DNA from: an uncultured Clostridium sp.
GTDB taxonomy: Bacteria; Bacillota; Clostridia; Clostridiales; Clostridiaceae
DNA length: 5,864 nucleotides
Direction: 5' to 3'
Assembly: GCA_934777095.1 (NCBI GenBank)
Contig: CAKVNP010000148.1
Coordinates: 1-5,864 of the forward strand
Below are positions 1 to 5,275 of this stretch, one piece after another; position 1 is the first letter of the stretch, and the number at the start of each line of letters is the position of its first letter. Under the pieces are notes generated by a model. The model made no database searches. It was not told the DNA's origin and saw nothing but the letters and a program-made list of their open reading frames with translations. A program made the translations under genes and the position numbers.

Positions 1-315
1 GATTAGAACTCCTGCTGGATAATCTTCCTTATCAGCAATGATATTAAAGCAATGATATAGTCCATAGATAAAATATACATATGATATGCCGCCTTCATGA
101 AAAAGCGGTTCTGTCCTTTCTGTACGTTTTCCTAAGTAAGCATGGGATGCTTTATCAATCATTCCTATATAGGCTTCAGTTTCTACTATCCTGCTCTTAA
201 TTATTCTGCCATTAATTTTTCTTACTAATACTTTGCCTAATAATTCTTTTGATACTGTAATACAATCTCTTTTATAAAACTCCTGCTGTAGTATCATTAG
301 CTTATCACACTCCAT
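1..315 (-). CDS. mpg: 3-methyladenine DNA glycosylase (AAG/MPG family), N-terminal half, cut by window edge
   Basis: This is a base-excision-repair enzyme that removes alkylated purines such as 3-methyladenine from DNA by flipping out the base and hydrolysing the glycosidic bond. I translated it by hand: 105 residues are present from the ATG at 315 to the window edge, against a usual family length near 200. It starts [17 protein letters not shown] and carries the family core IVETEAYIG at 43-51. By alignment from memory to human AAG, E47 is the catalytic glutamate, Y49 and H58 (in KASHAY) are base-contacting residues, and Y81 and N91 in the [13 protein letters not shown] block line the pocket. 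There is no strong ribosome binding site before the ATG at 315. A second in-frame ATG at 300 has GGAG 12 nt upstream, so the true start could be M7. The gene lies about 30 nt behind the arsC remnant and probably shares its transcript. Confidence 0.88.
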   Translation of the reverse strand, partial: MECDKLMILQQEFYKRDCITVSKELLGKVLVRKINGRIIKSRIVETEAYIGMIDKASHAYLGKRTERTEPLFHEGGISYVYFIYGLYHCFNIIADKEDYPAGVLI

Positions 316-344
316 ATCATTACTCTGCCCATCTTTGTCCCATT

Positions 345-608
345 TTATAAATTATTATTAATAATTCTTTCTGCTAAATCTTTAATTTTATTTTCAATAG
401 TTTTTGCTGTTTTTATAAATTCTTCTGCTGATTTACCAGTTGGATCTTCTAATCCCCAGTCTTCAACATGTTTTGCAGGTAAGTATGGACATACAACATT
501 ACAGCCCATTTTTACAACTATATCTACTTCTGGAATATCACTTAATAATTTTGATTTTTGTGTTTCATTCATGTCCACACCATATAAATCTTTTATTATG
601 ATGACTAT
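345..608 (-). pseudogene. arsC: Arsenate reductase (thioredoxin-type, LMW-phosphatase fold), 5'-truncated
   Basis: ArsC reduces arsenate to arsenite using a Cys relay recharged by thioredoxin. The frame is open from just after a TAG at 611-609 to the TAA at 345. From a possible GTG start at 578 it gives 77 residues, beginning MDMNETQKSK. The homologous frame extends a few codons further upstream (IIIKDLYGV), as expected inside a full-length gene. The resolving-cysteine segment MGCNVVCPYLP (two Cys) and the EDWGLEDPTGKS block near the C-terminus are intact. The N-terminal phosphate-binding loop with the nucleophilic Cys (CX5R), about 55 residues in a ~133-residue family, is absent, and none of the upstream frames supply it. 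The product cannot be a working reductase. GTG 578 and ATG 572 have no well-spaced ribosome binding site. The missing 5' part is replaced by promoter-like sequence (595-622). Confidence 0.85.
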
Positions 609-622
609 CTATATTCAGTCAA
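595..622 (-). promoter_or_regulatory. Sigma-A-like promoter abutting the arsC remnant
   Basis: On the minus strand TTGACT (622-617) is followed after 16 nt by CATAAT (600-595), five of six matches at each box and near-optimal spacing. The -10 box overlaps codons still recognisable as arsC (ATC ATA ATA AAA), so the promoter may be a chimera created at the deletion junction. It would transcribe the arsC remnant and the glycosylase gene. Transcription is not shown by sequence alone. Confidence 0.5.
602..621. promoter_or_regulatory. Dyad TGACT-N10-AGTCA over the promoter spacer (possible ArsR-type operator)
   Basis: A perfect 5-bp inverted repeat, TGACT (621-617) and AGTCA (606-602) on the minus strand, overlaps the -35 box and fills the spacer. 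ArsR/SmtB repressors bind imperfect dyads placed like this in ars promoters. The link to ArsR is inferred from position beside arsC only. No arsR gene is in the window. Confidence 0.3.
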
Positions 623-714
623 TACTTTTCTTTAAAATAGCATCTTTTTTTCATAGATATAGATTATCATATATATTTATCTAATCACTTTATAATATTC
701 AATATCATAGTATA

Positions 715-730
715 ACTAATAATTATTAGT
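715..730. repeat. Perfect 16-bp AT-rich palindrome after the GNAT stop codon
   Basis: ACTAATAATTATTAGT is self-complementary and begins directly after the stop codon of the acetyltransferase gene ending at 731. It has no loop and no U-tract, so it is at best a weak terminator or transcript-end hairpin. It may instead be a chance AT palindrome. Confidence 0.3.
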
Positions 731-1177
731 CTATCTAATTAACTGTACTAAATACTCAACTGTATCTTCCTCAAACTTCTTTTTACCACTTAAATTAAAT
801 CCATGCTTTTTATAAAAAGAAATTGCTCTTTCATTTTTTTCTAAAGCCCAAAGATTATCAGCATTATACTCATTAATTGCATACTCTATAAGATCTTTGC
901 CAATTCCTTCGCTTTGAAAAAACGTATCTACATATATTTTGAAAATCTCTGTGCCATTCATTTGAATAAACCCTTTTATTAGTCCATCATCATAAACTAA
1001 GATATCTTTTAATATTTCATCTTTGCCAAAATAATTATCAACCATAGTTACAACTTGTAATTCTCCAAAAGAAAATCCATCATCTTTAAAAATTGGCCAA
1101 TAATTCACTCTATTATTAAAAACATATATTTCTGCTATTCTTGATAAATCCTTTTTTGTTGCTTTTCTAATATTCAT
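731..1177 (-). CDS. GNAT-family N-acetyltransferase
   Basis: The 148-residue protein has the single GNAT domain expected of an enzyme that moves an acetyl group from acetyl-CoA to an amine. Motif A, with the acetyl-CoA pyrophosphate-binding loop QSEGIGK, is at 88-94 after strand IYVDTFF. Motif B, NERAISFYKKHGF, is at 115-127 and ends in the usual GF. The order VYDDGLIKGFIQMNGTEIFKI at about 61-81 fits strands 2-4 of the fold. The acceptor cannot be told from sequence. The start at ATG 1177 is supported by AAGGGG (1193-1188) 10 nt upstream. The gene lies 55 nt behind a second, clearly different GNAT gene and is probably co-transcribed with it. It looks full length and intact. Confidence 0.88.
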   Translation of the reverse strand: MNIRKATKKDLSRIAEIYVFNNRVNYWPIFKDDGFSFGELQVVTMVDNYFGKDEILKDILVYDDGLIKGFIQMNGTEIFKIYVDTFFQSEGIGKDLIEYAINEYNADNLWALEKNERAISFYKKHGFNLSGKKKFEEDTVEYLVQLIR

Positions 1178-1232
1178 TCTTCTTATTCCCCTTAATTATC
1201 CATATGATCTTATTAAAATTATTCTGTATAAA

Positions 1233-1676
1233 CTATAATAAATCTAATCTCATGACAACTTCTCCATTTGAAATTTCACCAGTTGCCTTAAAGCCTAATT
1301 TTTCATATACATGCTTGGCTATTTCATTGCCTGGAATATAATCTATAGTTAAAAATTTATATTTATTCGAGGCTTTTGCTAAGTTGATTACTTTCCTTAA
1401 AGCCTCAGTACCATAACCTTTATTCATATATTCATTTGGAAACATAATTCTCCATATACATAAATTTTGTTCTTTTAAATTTTCTTCTAACATCATAAAG
1501 CCAACTAAAAGATTATCATTATATATTGCAAAGGGAAAAACATCATTATCGTCTTTATATAGCCATGCTTGAGCAAGAGACTTAACATTGGTTGCTAAAT
1601 AATGTTCATTAGCTGGTCTTTTCATATTAATAACATCTTCAAAATTATCCTCAGTAATTTTCCTAAAATTAATCAT
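1233..1676 (-). CDS. GNAT-family N-acetyltransferase, BltD/diamine-acetyltransferase-like
   Basis: This 147-residue GNAT enzyme resembles, from memory, the BltD/spermidine-spermine acetyltransferase type: a short N-terminus (MINFRKITEDN), a WRIMFPNEYMNKGYGTEAL motif A with the CoA loop NKGYGT at 85-90, GNEIAKHVYEKLGF at 116-129, and a terminal ATGEISNGEVVMRLDL strand. That resemblance suggests a polyamine or small amine acceptor, but the acceptor is not readable from sequence. ATG 1676 has a strong AAAGGGGG ribosome binding site (1694-1687) 10 nt upstream. A candidate extended -10 promoter lies just before it, so this gene likely opens a two-gene unit with the next GNAT gene. Confidence 0.87.
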   Translation of the reverse strand: MINFRKITEDNFEDVINMKRPANEHYLATNVKSLAQAWLYKDDNDVFPFAIYNDNLLVGFMMLEENLKEQNLCIWRIMFPNEYMNKGYGTEALRKVINLAKASNKYKFLTIDYIPGNEIAKHVYEKLGFKATGEISNGEVVMRLDLL

Positions 1677-1708
1677 TCTATTTATACCCCCTTTATTTTT
1701 ACATTTTT

Positions 1709-1734
1709 ATTATAACATAATCATCCTTTTTCAA
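1709..1734 (-). promoter_or_regulatory. Extended -10 promoter for the two GNAT genes
   Basis: On the minus strand TGTTATAAT (1717-1709) is a perfect TATAAT with an upstream TG. TTGAAA (1734-1729) precedes it with a 14-nt spacer, which is short, so the extended -10 probably carries the activity. The site lies about 30 nt before the GNAT start codon at 1676 and just after the terminator of the upstream unit. Confidence 0.55.
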
Positions 1735-1742
1735 TCTTTCTC

Positions 1743-1790
1743 AAACAAAAAAGACTTGCAGCTTCCGTAGTATAAGGAATCTGCAAACCT
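1743..1790 (-). terminator. Rho-independent terminator ending the 2328-1831 unit
   Basis: On the minus strand AGGTTTGCAGATTCC (1790-1776) pairs with GGAAGCTGCAAGTCT (1766-1752). This gives 15 pairs with two G-U wobbles and one A-G mismatch, around a 9-nt loop. A run of T residues (1752-1747, then GTTTG) follows immediately. The plus-strand side lacks a clean U-tract, so it acts in the minus direction. Confidence 0.85.
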
Positions 1791-1830
1791 TTGTTATCTA
1801 AAATTATATTTGTGAGATTATTAACTAAAC

Positions 1831-2328
1831 TTATCTAAATGAATATGCTTCTCTAGCTAAATTACAAGCCAAATGAAAAATCCTACTATCTTTATCAGCA
1901 AATTTTAGTATAAAACCAATTAAACTAGCTGTGGGATTATATGATTTTTCTTGGGAAGCTTCATAATTCCACCATGGTGCATGAGGATAAGCATTATTAG
2001 TTTCCACTGTATTTAGCCAGATATGTCCATCAAAATCTTTTCCTGAAGATAAATAACTCAATATGCCTTTAATAATTGGGTGATTATTATCCTCCAGGTT
2101 TATTTCTTTAATTATTCTTGTAGCGACCCAAGTTTGTACTGGTGATGAATTTGGGTTCCAACAATCAGGTTCAAGTGCGCTTCCAAAACCACCATCTTCA
2201 TTTTGATATTCACTTAAAGCTGTCAGTACCTCTTCCCTGCTACCATTTTCAAATAAGTATTTCCATCTAGCTATATCTAATGGCCTGGCATTATGATAAA
2301 TAAATTTTCTAGCATTTTCATAATACAT
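1831..2328 (-). CDS. Prenyltransferase/squalene-oxidase-repeat-like protein, probably C-terminally truncated
   Basis: The 165-residue protein belongs to a poorly characterised bacillar/clostridial family related to alpha-alpha barrel prenyltransferase/squalene-oxidase repeats. Visible signs are YQNEDGGFG at 41-49 (QW-like turn), WNPNSSPVQTW at 57-67, FDGHIWLNTV at 99-108, PHAPWWNY at 115-122 and YNPTASLIGFIL at 130-141. From memory, relatives run to about 270-290 residues with the same N-terminus. Here the frame stops at AREAYSFR TAA, and no homologous sequence follows before the terminator 40 nt downstream. The start is set at ATG 2328. An in-frame ATG at 2334 directly abuts the GGAGGG ribosome binding site and is too close. 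No catalytic function is assigned. It probably shares a transcript with the hydrolase gene 47 nt upstream. The truncation call rests on remembered family length. Confidence 0.65.
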   Translation of the reverse strand: MYYENARKFIYHNARPLDIARWKYLFENGSREEVLTALSEYQNEDGGFGSALEPDCWNPNSSPVQTWVATRIIKEINLEDNNHPIIKGILSYLSSGKDFDGHIWLNTVETNNAYPHAPWWNYEASQEKSYNPTASLIGFILKFADKDSRIFHLACNLAREAYSFR

Positions 2329-2334
2329 ACTCAT

Positions 2335-2340
2335 CCCTCC
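2335..2340 (-). promoter_or_regulatory. Ribosome binding site that selects ATG 2328 over ATG 2334
   Basis: GGAGGG lies directly against the first in-frame ATG (2334) and 6 nt from the second (2328). Only the second has workable spacing, so the protein begins MYYENARKF. Confidence 0.7.
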
Positions 2341-2375
2341 ATAAAATACATCTTCTATTCCTGCTTTATTAAAAG

Positions 2376-3068
2376 CTAAATATTACGCTGCAGCCAACTA
2401 CTTACAACTGCTACATCTTCTTTCTCCATAAATGCATGTTCACTCTTTTCTGATATAGTAAGCTCACATTTAAACCTCTTGCTAAATGCCTCAATTACCT
2501 CTAATGATTGCATGTTATCTTTTCCACCATACAAAATATGTGTAGGGTACTCCCACTTAATAATTGGATGGTCTTTTACATAGCAGAAATATTTCCAGGA
2601 CAAAATATCGACTGGTGTGGAAATCTCCTGCTCTTCAGCTAGCATTTCTTCTGTCACGTTAAACCATTTAAACATTTGCTGTATTAAATATTCCATATCA
2701 ACTATGGGAGATTGAAAAAGTACATTTTCAAATTTCCTCTCACTATAAGCATGTAGGCTGAAAAATGCCCCTAGACTACAGGCATACAATGATATGCTTT
2801 GCCATTTATCAAATACATAATCTCCTACTGCTTTTAAGTCTGCTATTCCATGCCAAATATCACATCTATAGCTGTCATCCTGCCTTTCTCCATGCTCAGG
2901 CAGATCAAAACTAATTGTCTGATGGCCTCTTTCAGCTGCTATCCTGGCAAAATGCTCTGCACTTTCTTTGTTGGACATTTTACCATGTACAAAAATATAT
3001 GCTTTATCTGAACTTTCTCCCCAGATAATTGCGGGAATTTTATTTATCACTACTCTTTCCATTCTCAT
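2376..3068 (-). CDS. Alpha/beta hydrolase
   Basis: The protein has 230 residues with an alpha/beta-hydrolase (serine hydrolase) fold and likely hydrolyses an ester, thioester or amide of unknown identity. Counting from M at 3068, IFVHGKMSNK at 25-34 carries the oxyanion-hole HG turn. DLPEHGER at 55-62 is the typical loop after strand 4. LYACSLGAFFSL at 94-105 is the nucleophile elbow (C-S-L-G, with S98 the likely nucleophile; the position two before Ser is Ala rather than the common Gly). LYGGKDNM at 179-186 supplies acidic D184, and SEHAF supplies H211. There is no signal peptide, so it is probably cytoplasmic. ATG 3068 is preferred because GAGAGG sits 7 nt upstream; ATG 3074 is 1 nt from it, and ATG 3062 is also possible. 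It starts 28 nt after the nucleoside phosphorylase fragment. Confidence 0.85.
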   Translation of the reverse strand: MRMERVVINKIPAIIWGESSDKAYIFVHGKMSNKESAEHFARIAAERGHQTISFDLPEHGERQDDSYRCDIWHGIADLKAVGDYVFDKWQSISLYACSLGAFFSLHAYSERKFENVLFQSPIVDMEYLIQQMFKWFNVTEEMLAEEQEISTPVDILSWKYFCYVKDHPIIKWEYPTHILYGGKDNMQSLEVIEAFSKRFKCELTISEKSEHAFMEKEDVAVVSSWLQRNI

Positions 3069-3075
3069 AAGCATA

Positions 3076-3081
3076 CCTCTC
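3076..3081 (-). promoter_or_regulatory. Ribosome binding site favouring ATG 3068 for the hydrolase
   Basis: GAGAGG is separated by only one base from the first in-frame ATG (3074), by 7 nt from ATG 3068 and by 13 nt from ATG 3062. The middle one has standard spacing. Confidence 0.55.
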
Positions 3082-3096
3082 TAAAACCTTATCAGC

Positions 3097-3384
3097 TTAT
3101 CTAACTACAACATAATGAGCTAGTTCTAACGCAATATCAAAATGACCTGCATCATGTTGAGTTCCTTTTATTTCATTTTCTTTACGCCTGTTGTCCCATT
3201 CTGGTGCATCAAGCAAATCTCCGCTAGTAAAGAACATATACAAATCTAATCCCCTAAAATCACACATAGCCTGCAAAGCTGCACATTCCATTTCTACTGA
3301 GATACAGCCATCTTCCTTATGTTTCTTAAAGTTATTTATAGTTTCTCTATAGAATGAATCAGTAGTCCAAGTCTTTCCTTGCAC
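3097..3384 (-). pseudogene. Nucleoside phosphorylase (PNP/UDP family), C-terminal fragment only
   Basis: Full-length members cleave purine or pyrimidine nucleosides with phosphate to give the base and ribose-1-phosphate. Only the last ~95 residues of a roughly 255-residue protein are here. KTWTTDSFYRET at 4-15, GCISVEMECAAL at 26-37 (ribose-binding Glu-Met-Glu) and MFFTSGDLLDAPEW at 50-63 (D56 is the likely base-contacting Asp) are well kept, as is the C-terminal GTQHDAGHFDIALELA. The N-terminal two-thirds, including the phosphate-binding glycine loop, is missing. Upstream there is an in-frame TAG after about eight unrelated codons, then a hairpin and the end of ybaK. The GTG at 3384 is the only plausible start near the junction and has no good ribosome binding site. 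The remnant cannot be an active enzyme. Subtype (uridine or purine) is not resolved. Confidence 0.85.
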
Positions 3385-3388
3385 ATTA

Positions 3389-3422
3389 GAGCACCTAGTA
3401 TTACTCTAGATGCTTTTGTTTT
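3389..3422 (+). terminator. Hairpin with T-run between ybaK and the phosphorylase fragment
   Basis: AGCACCTAG (3390-3398) and CTAGATGCT (3406-3414) pair around a 7-nt loop, followed on the plus strand by TTTTGTTTT. On the plus-strand RNA there is one C-A mismatch. On the minus-strand RNA the same position is a U-G wobble, so the stem is fully paired there but lacks a U-tract. It could be the remains of a terminator reading either way. It sits exactly at the phosphorylase breakpoint. Confidence 0.4.
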
Positions 3423-3423
3423 C

Positions 3424-3894
3424 TTATTTTACTATATCCGCTAAACTAAATCTGATTACTTTACTTAATGAATCTAGTGACATTTCCACTTGATATCCTA
3501 TCTTGCCTGCACTAAATATTATAGTTTCACAATCTTTAGCTGATTCATTTATTGTTGTTTTAAAGAACTTTTTCATTCCGATTGGGCTGCAGCCTCCATG
3601 TATGTATCCTGTTAAGGGAAGTAGCTCCTTAGACTTAATCATTTCAATAGACTTTTCTCCTACTGATTTAGCTGCTTTTTTTAAATTTAATTCCTCTTCT
3701 ACAGGTACTACAAATACATAATAACTTTTTGATTTACCTACTGTTACTAAAGTTTTAAATACTCTTTTAGGATCCTGCCCTAAAACTTCGGCAACTTCCG
3801 TACCGCTTACAGCATCTGTATGTGCATAACAGTGGCTTTCATATTTAACCTTTTTTTGTTCTAATATTCTCATTACATTTGTTTTTTCATCCAT
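3424..3894 (-). CDS. ybaK: Cys-tRNA(Pro)/Cys-tRNA(Cys) deacylase, YbaK/EbsC family
   Basis: This 156-residue trans-editing enzyme hydrolyses Cys-tRNA(Pro) made in error by prolyl-tRNA synthetase; family members act free in the cytoplasm on the mischarged tRNA. Family marks are the N-terminal helix and HTDAVSGTEVAEVLG at 25-39, FKTLV at 46-50 with the conserved lysine K47 needed for deacylation, and the GYIHGGCSPIGMKK block at 96-109, which lines the substrate pocket. IFSAGKIGYQVEMSLDSL at 126-143 closes the domain. Length and ends match the family, so it appears intact. ATG 3894 is supported by AGAGG at 3906-3902 with 7-nt spacing. The gene lies 46 nt behind the ATPase pseudogene. I see no strong promoter in that gap. 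Confidence 0.92.
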   Translation of the reverse strand: MDEKTNVMRILEQKKVKYESHCYAHTDAVSGTEVAEVLGQDPKRVFKTLVTVGKSKSYYVFVVPVEEELNLKKAAKSVGEKSIEMIKSKELLPLTGYIHGGCSPIGMKKFFKTTINESAKDCETIIFSAGKIGYQVEMSLDSLSKVIRFSLADIVK

Positions 3895-3940
3895 TTTTTA
3901 ACCTCTTTTTATTTTTATCCCTATTTTATATTAATTAATT

Positions 3941-4513
3941 TTATTCTAACAGATACCTTATCATTTTTTCAGGGTTTTCTAAAAACTTTCTAGTTATAAT
4001 ATAATTATCAGTATTTTTATATGAAGTCTTGTTAACTCCATTATCATCAAAAACAAATATATCTGCTCCTGGATATGCCATTAATATTGGTGAATGAGTA
4101 ACAATTATAAATTGGGAATTCTTTTTCACTAATTCATCAATAACTTTAAGCATCGTCATCTACCTTAATGGTGATAAGGCTGCTTCTGGTTCATCTAATA
4201 TAAAGAATCCATCGCTGGGTCTTCTACACCCTTTTACTACTCTAATATATTTATATAAGGAAGAATGTGTATCATTAGAAGAAAAACTAAAGTTTTTTGT
4301 TCCGCCTTCTGCATTAAATCCACTATTTACTGCAATAGCTTCCAATAATGTTGATTTACCACTTCCGTTTTCTCCTACCAAAAAAGCTACCTTACTTGAG
4401 AAAATAATTTTCTTAAAGTTTTTTATGATATTTAAGTTTTTAAGATAACTTTCATCTTCAGTAATTTCATCTTTAAGACTAATTTCTTTAATATATAAAT
4501 TATTTTCTATCAT
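3941..4513 (-). pseudogene. AAA/ABC-type ATPase, internally deleted and interrupted by an in-frame TAG
   Basis: Relatives are ~240-residue stand-alone ATP-binding-cassette-like ATPases of unknown role. The N-terminal part has YIKEISLKDEITEDESY at 7-23 and Walker A GENGSGKST at 47-55, then FNAEGGTKNFSFS and YKYIRVVKGCRRPSDGFF. Directly after GFF comes Walker B ILDEPEAALSP at 105-115. From memory, intact relatives have ~55-60 residues here (beginning LRAESF) that include the signature-like SHGES block; these are missing without a frameshift. Translation then meets TAG at 4162-4160, where relatives have Gln (CAG). The same frame resumes at once with ATG and continues for 72 residues with the H-loop sequence FIIVTHSP and a normal C-terminus. 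The ATG at 4513 has GGATGGAG about 7 nt upstream, so the first part is probably still translated. With no signature motif and a stop, the protein should not hydrolyse ATP normally. Confidence 0.88.
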
Positions 4514-4530
4514 ACAAGCACTCCATCCCT

Positions 4531-4558
4531 ATTTTACCAAAATACTTTTAGTTGTCGC
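4531..4558 (-). promoter_or_regulatory. Candidate extended -10 promoter for the ATPase pseudogene
   Basis: On the minus strand TGG-TAAAAT (4539-4531) resembles an extended -10. GCGACA (4558-4553) lies 16 nt upstream as a poor -35. It sits in the 54-nt gap after the VOC gene. No terminator hairpin is visible in that gap, so read-through is also possible. Confidence 0.3.
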
Positions 4559-4567
4559 TATCAATAC

Positions 4568-4984
4568 TTATATCAAACACTCTTCATCTGCTGGTCGGTG
4601 CTGCGGCAAGGTAATATACCATCTTACACTATATTTATCCATTACAACTGCTGCTAAAGGACTCCACGGAAATGAACATACATCAGTTATAACTTTACCT
4701 TCCTCTTTTAAAATTGAAAAAATACGATAAAACTCATCTTCGGATTGAACAGTATAACCTATCTCAACAGGATTAACATACGATAACTTAATATCATTTG
4801 GAAGGTTAGTATCCTTTGCTTCTGCAACGGCAAGAAAAGGCTCATCATCCTTCAGTAATTCAGAATGAAAGTAATTTCCGTCTTCATTTAGCACATGATA
4901 GCCAATTTCAAGTCCAAATGCATTACAATATAACTCAACAGCTCCTTTACTGTTTTTTGCATAAATGCCAATTCCAATACTCAT
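4568..4984 (-). CDS. VOC (vicinal oxygen chelate)/glyoxalase-fold protein, PhnB-like
   Basis: The 138-residue protein has the paired beta-alpha-beta-beta-beta layout of VOC proteins, a fold shared by glyoxalase I, fosfomycin- and bleomycin-resistance proteins and extradiol dioxygenases. Counting from M at 4984, the AVELYCNAFGLEIGYHV helix-strand at 15-31 and FHSELLKDDEPFLAVAEA at 39-56 form the first module. VEIGYTVQSEDEFYRIFSIL at 73-92 and WSPLAAVVMDKYSVRWYI at 107-124 form the second. This arrangement (A-YxxAFG, then PWSP/MDKYGVxW-like end) is typical of PhnB-like proteins of unknown substrate. Metal ligands are not clear enough to name. The start at 4984 is chosen because AAGGGGAGG ends 7 nt upstream. 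The longer frame from ATG 5011 would place the ribosome binding site inside the coding sequence. It appears intact. Confidence 0.85.
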   Translation of the reverse strand: MSIGIGIYAKNSKGAVELYCNAFGLEIGYHVLNEDGNYFHSELLKDDEPFLAVAEAKDTNLPNDIKLSYVNPVEIGYTVQSEDEFYRIFSILKEEGKVITDVCSFPWSPLAAVVMDKYSVRWYITLPQHRPADEECLI

Positions 4985-4991
4985 ACTCAAT

Positions 4992-5000
4992 CCTCCCCTT
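4992..5000 (-). promoter_or_regulatory. Strong ribosome binding site that sets the VOC start at 4984
   Basis: AAGGGGAGG with a 7-nt spacer precedes ATG 4984, and the product then begins MSIGIGIYAKN as VOC proteins do. The in-frame ATG 5011 lies upstream of this site and is rejected. Confidence 0.75.
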
Positions 5001-5128
5001 ACATAAAGCATCCCTTATATTTCTAAGTATTGCCAAATATTATTATATATCATTTTAGCTACATATACCTTAATTTATTTTCCTAATTTTATATAACTAT
5101 TCTACAGTAAATCCTTTATTCTATTTCA

Positions 5129-5137
5129 TGTTATAAT
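5129..5137 (+). promoter_or_regulatory. Plus-strand extended -10 promoter
   Basis: TGTTATAAT is a perfect TATAAT with upstream TG, about 70 nt before the plus-strand ATG at 5208. No good -35 hexamer is visible at 16-18 nt. It is the only plus-strand promoter-like site I would defend in the window. Confidence 0.45.
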
Positions 5138-5207
5138 AGCATTATCAGGTAAATAATGTAATAAACATCCTACATATTATTTTTAAATGAATGGAGATTG
5201 ATGTATT

Positions 5208-5275
5208 ATGACAACATATATTTCACAGCCTGCAGGAAGCATGAGCTGTGGGGCTTATTCAATTGCTTATTATTT
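5208..5275 (+). pseudogene. 5' fragment of a probable papain-like/cysteine-peptidase-like gene
   Basis: ATG 5208, preceded by GGAG (5193-5196) with an 11-nt spacer, opens a plus-strand frame beginning MTTYISQPAGSMSCGAYS and continuing IAYYLF. A Q-P-x-G-S-x-x-C-G-A-Y pattern near the N-terminus resembles the catalytic-Cys segment of papain-like/C39-like cysteine peptidases, where a Gln and Cys lie a few residues apart. The match is by eye only. After about 22 codons the frame becomes the antisense of the DUF5412 coding region and ends at TAG 5376-5378, so the rest of the original gene appears lost. An in-frame TGA at 5199-5201 rules out a longer N-terminus. The end coordinate is approximate. 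It could also be a genuine small peptide of up to 56 residues. Confidence 0.4.

Noticed and set aside
731..1676. Two adjacent GNAT genes as a recent tandem duplication
   Set aside because: The two proteins share only the general GNAT motifs. Their N-termini, lengths of loops and C-termini differ, so they are not a recent duplicate.
3503..3721. Plus-strand open frame of 72 codons
   Set aside because: It lies wholly antisense to the intact, well-conserved ybaK gene and has no family resemblance.
1831..3894. ybaK, phosphorylase fragment, hydrolase and repeat protein as a biosynthetic or defence cluster
   Set aside because: The families share no known pathway, the phosphorylase is a remnant and the repeat protein looks truncated. 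Closeness alone does not support a joint function.
4816..5058. Plus-strand open frame of 80 codons
   Set aside because: It is antisense to the VOC gene and its upstream region, with no ribosome binding site or recognisable motif.
5012..5128. Minus-strand TATAAT at 5047-5042 as a promoter for the VOC gene
   Set aside because: There is no usable -35 at 16-19 nt and no extended -10. AT-rich sequence gives such hexamers by chance, though a promoter for the VOC gene must lie near here if it is not read through.
5224..5250. Inverted repeat CACAGC/GCTGTG after the DUF5412 stop, considered as a terminator
   Set aside because: The stem is only 6 bp with a 15-nt loop and no U-tract on either strand. 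It falls in the plus-strand coding fragment and is probably chance.
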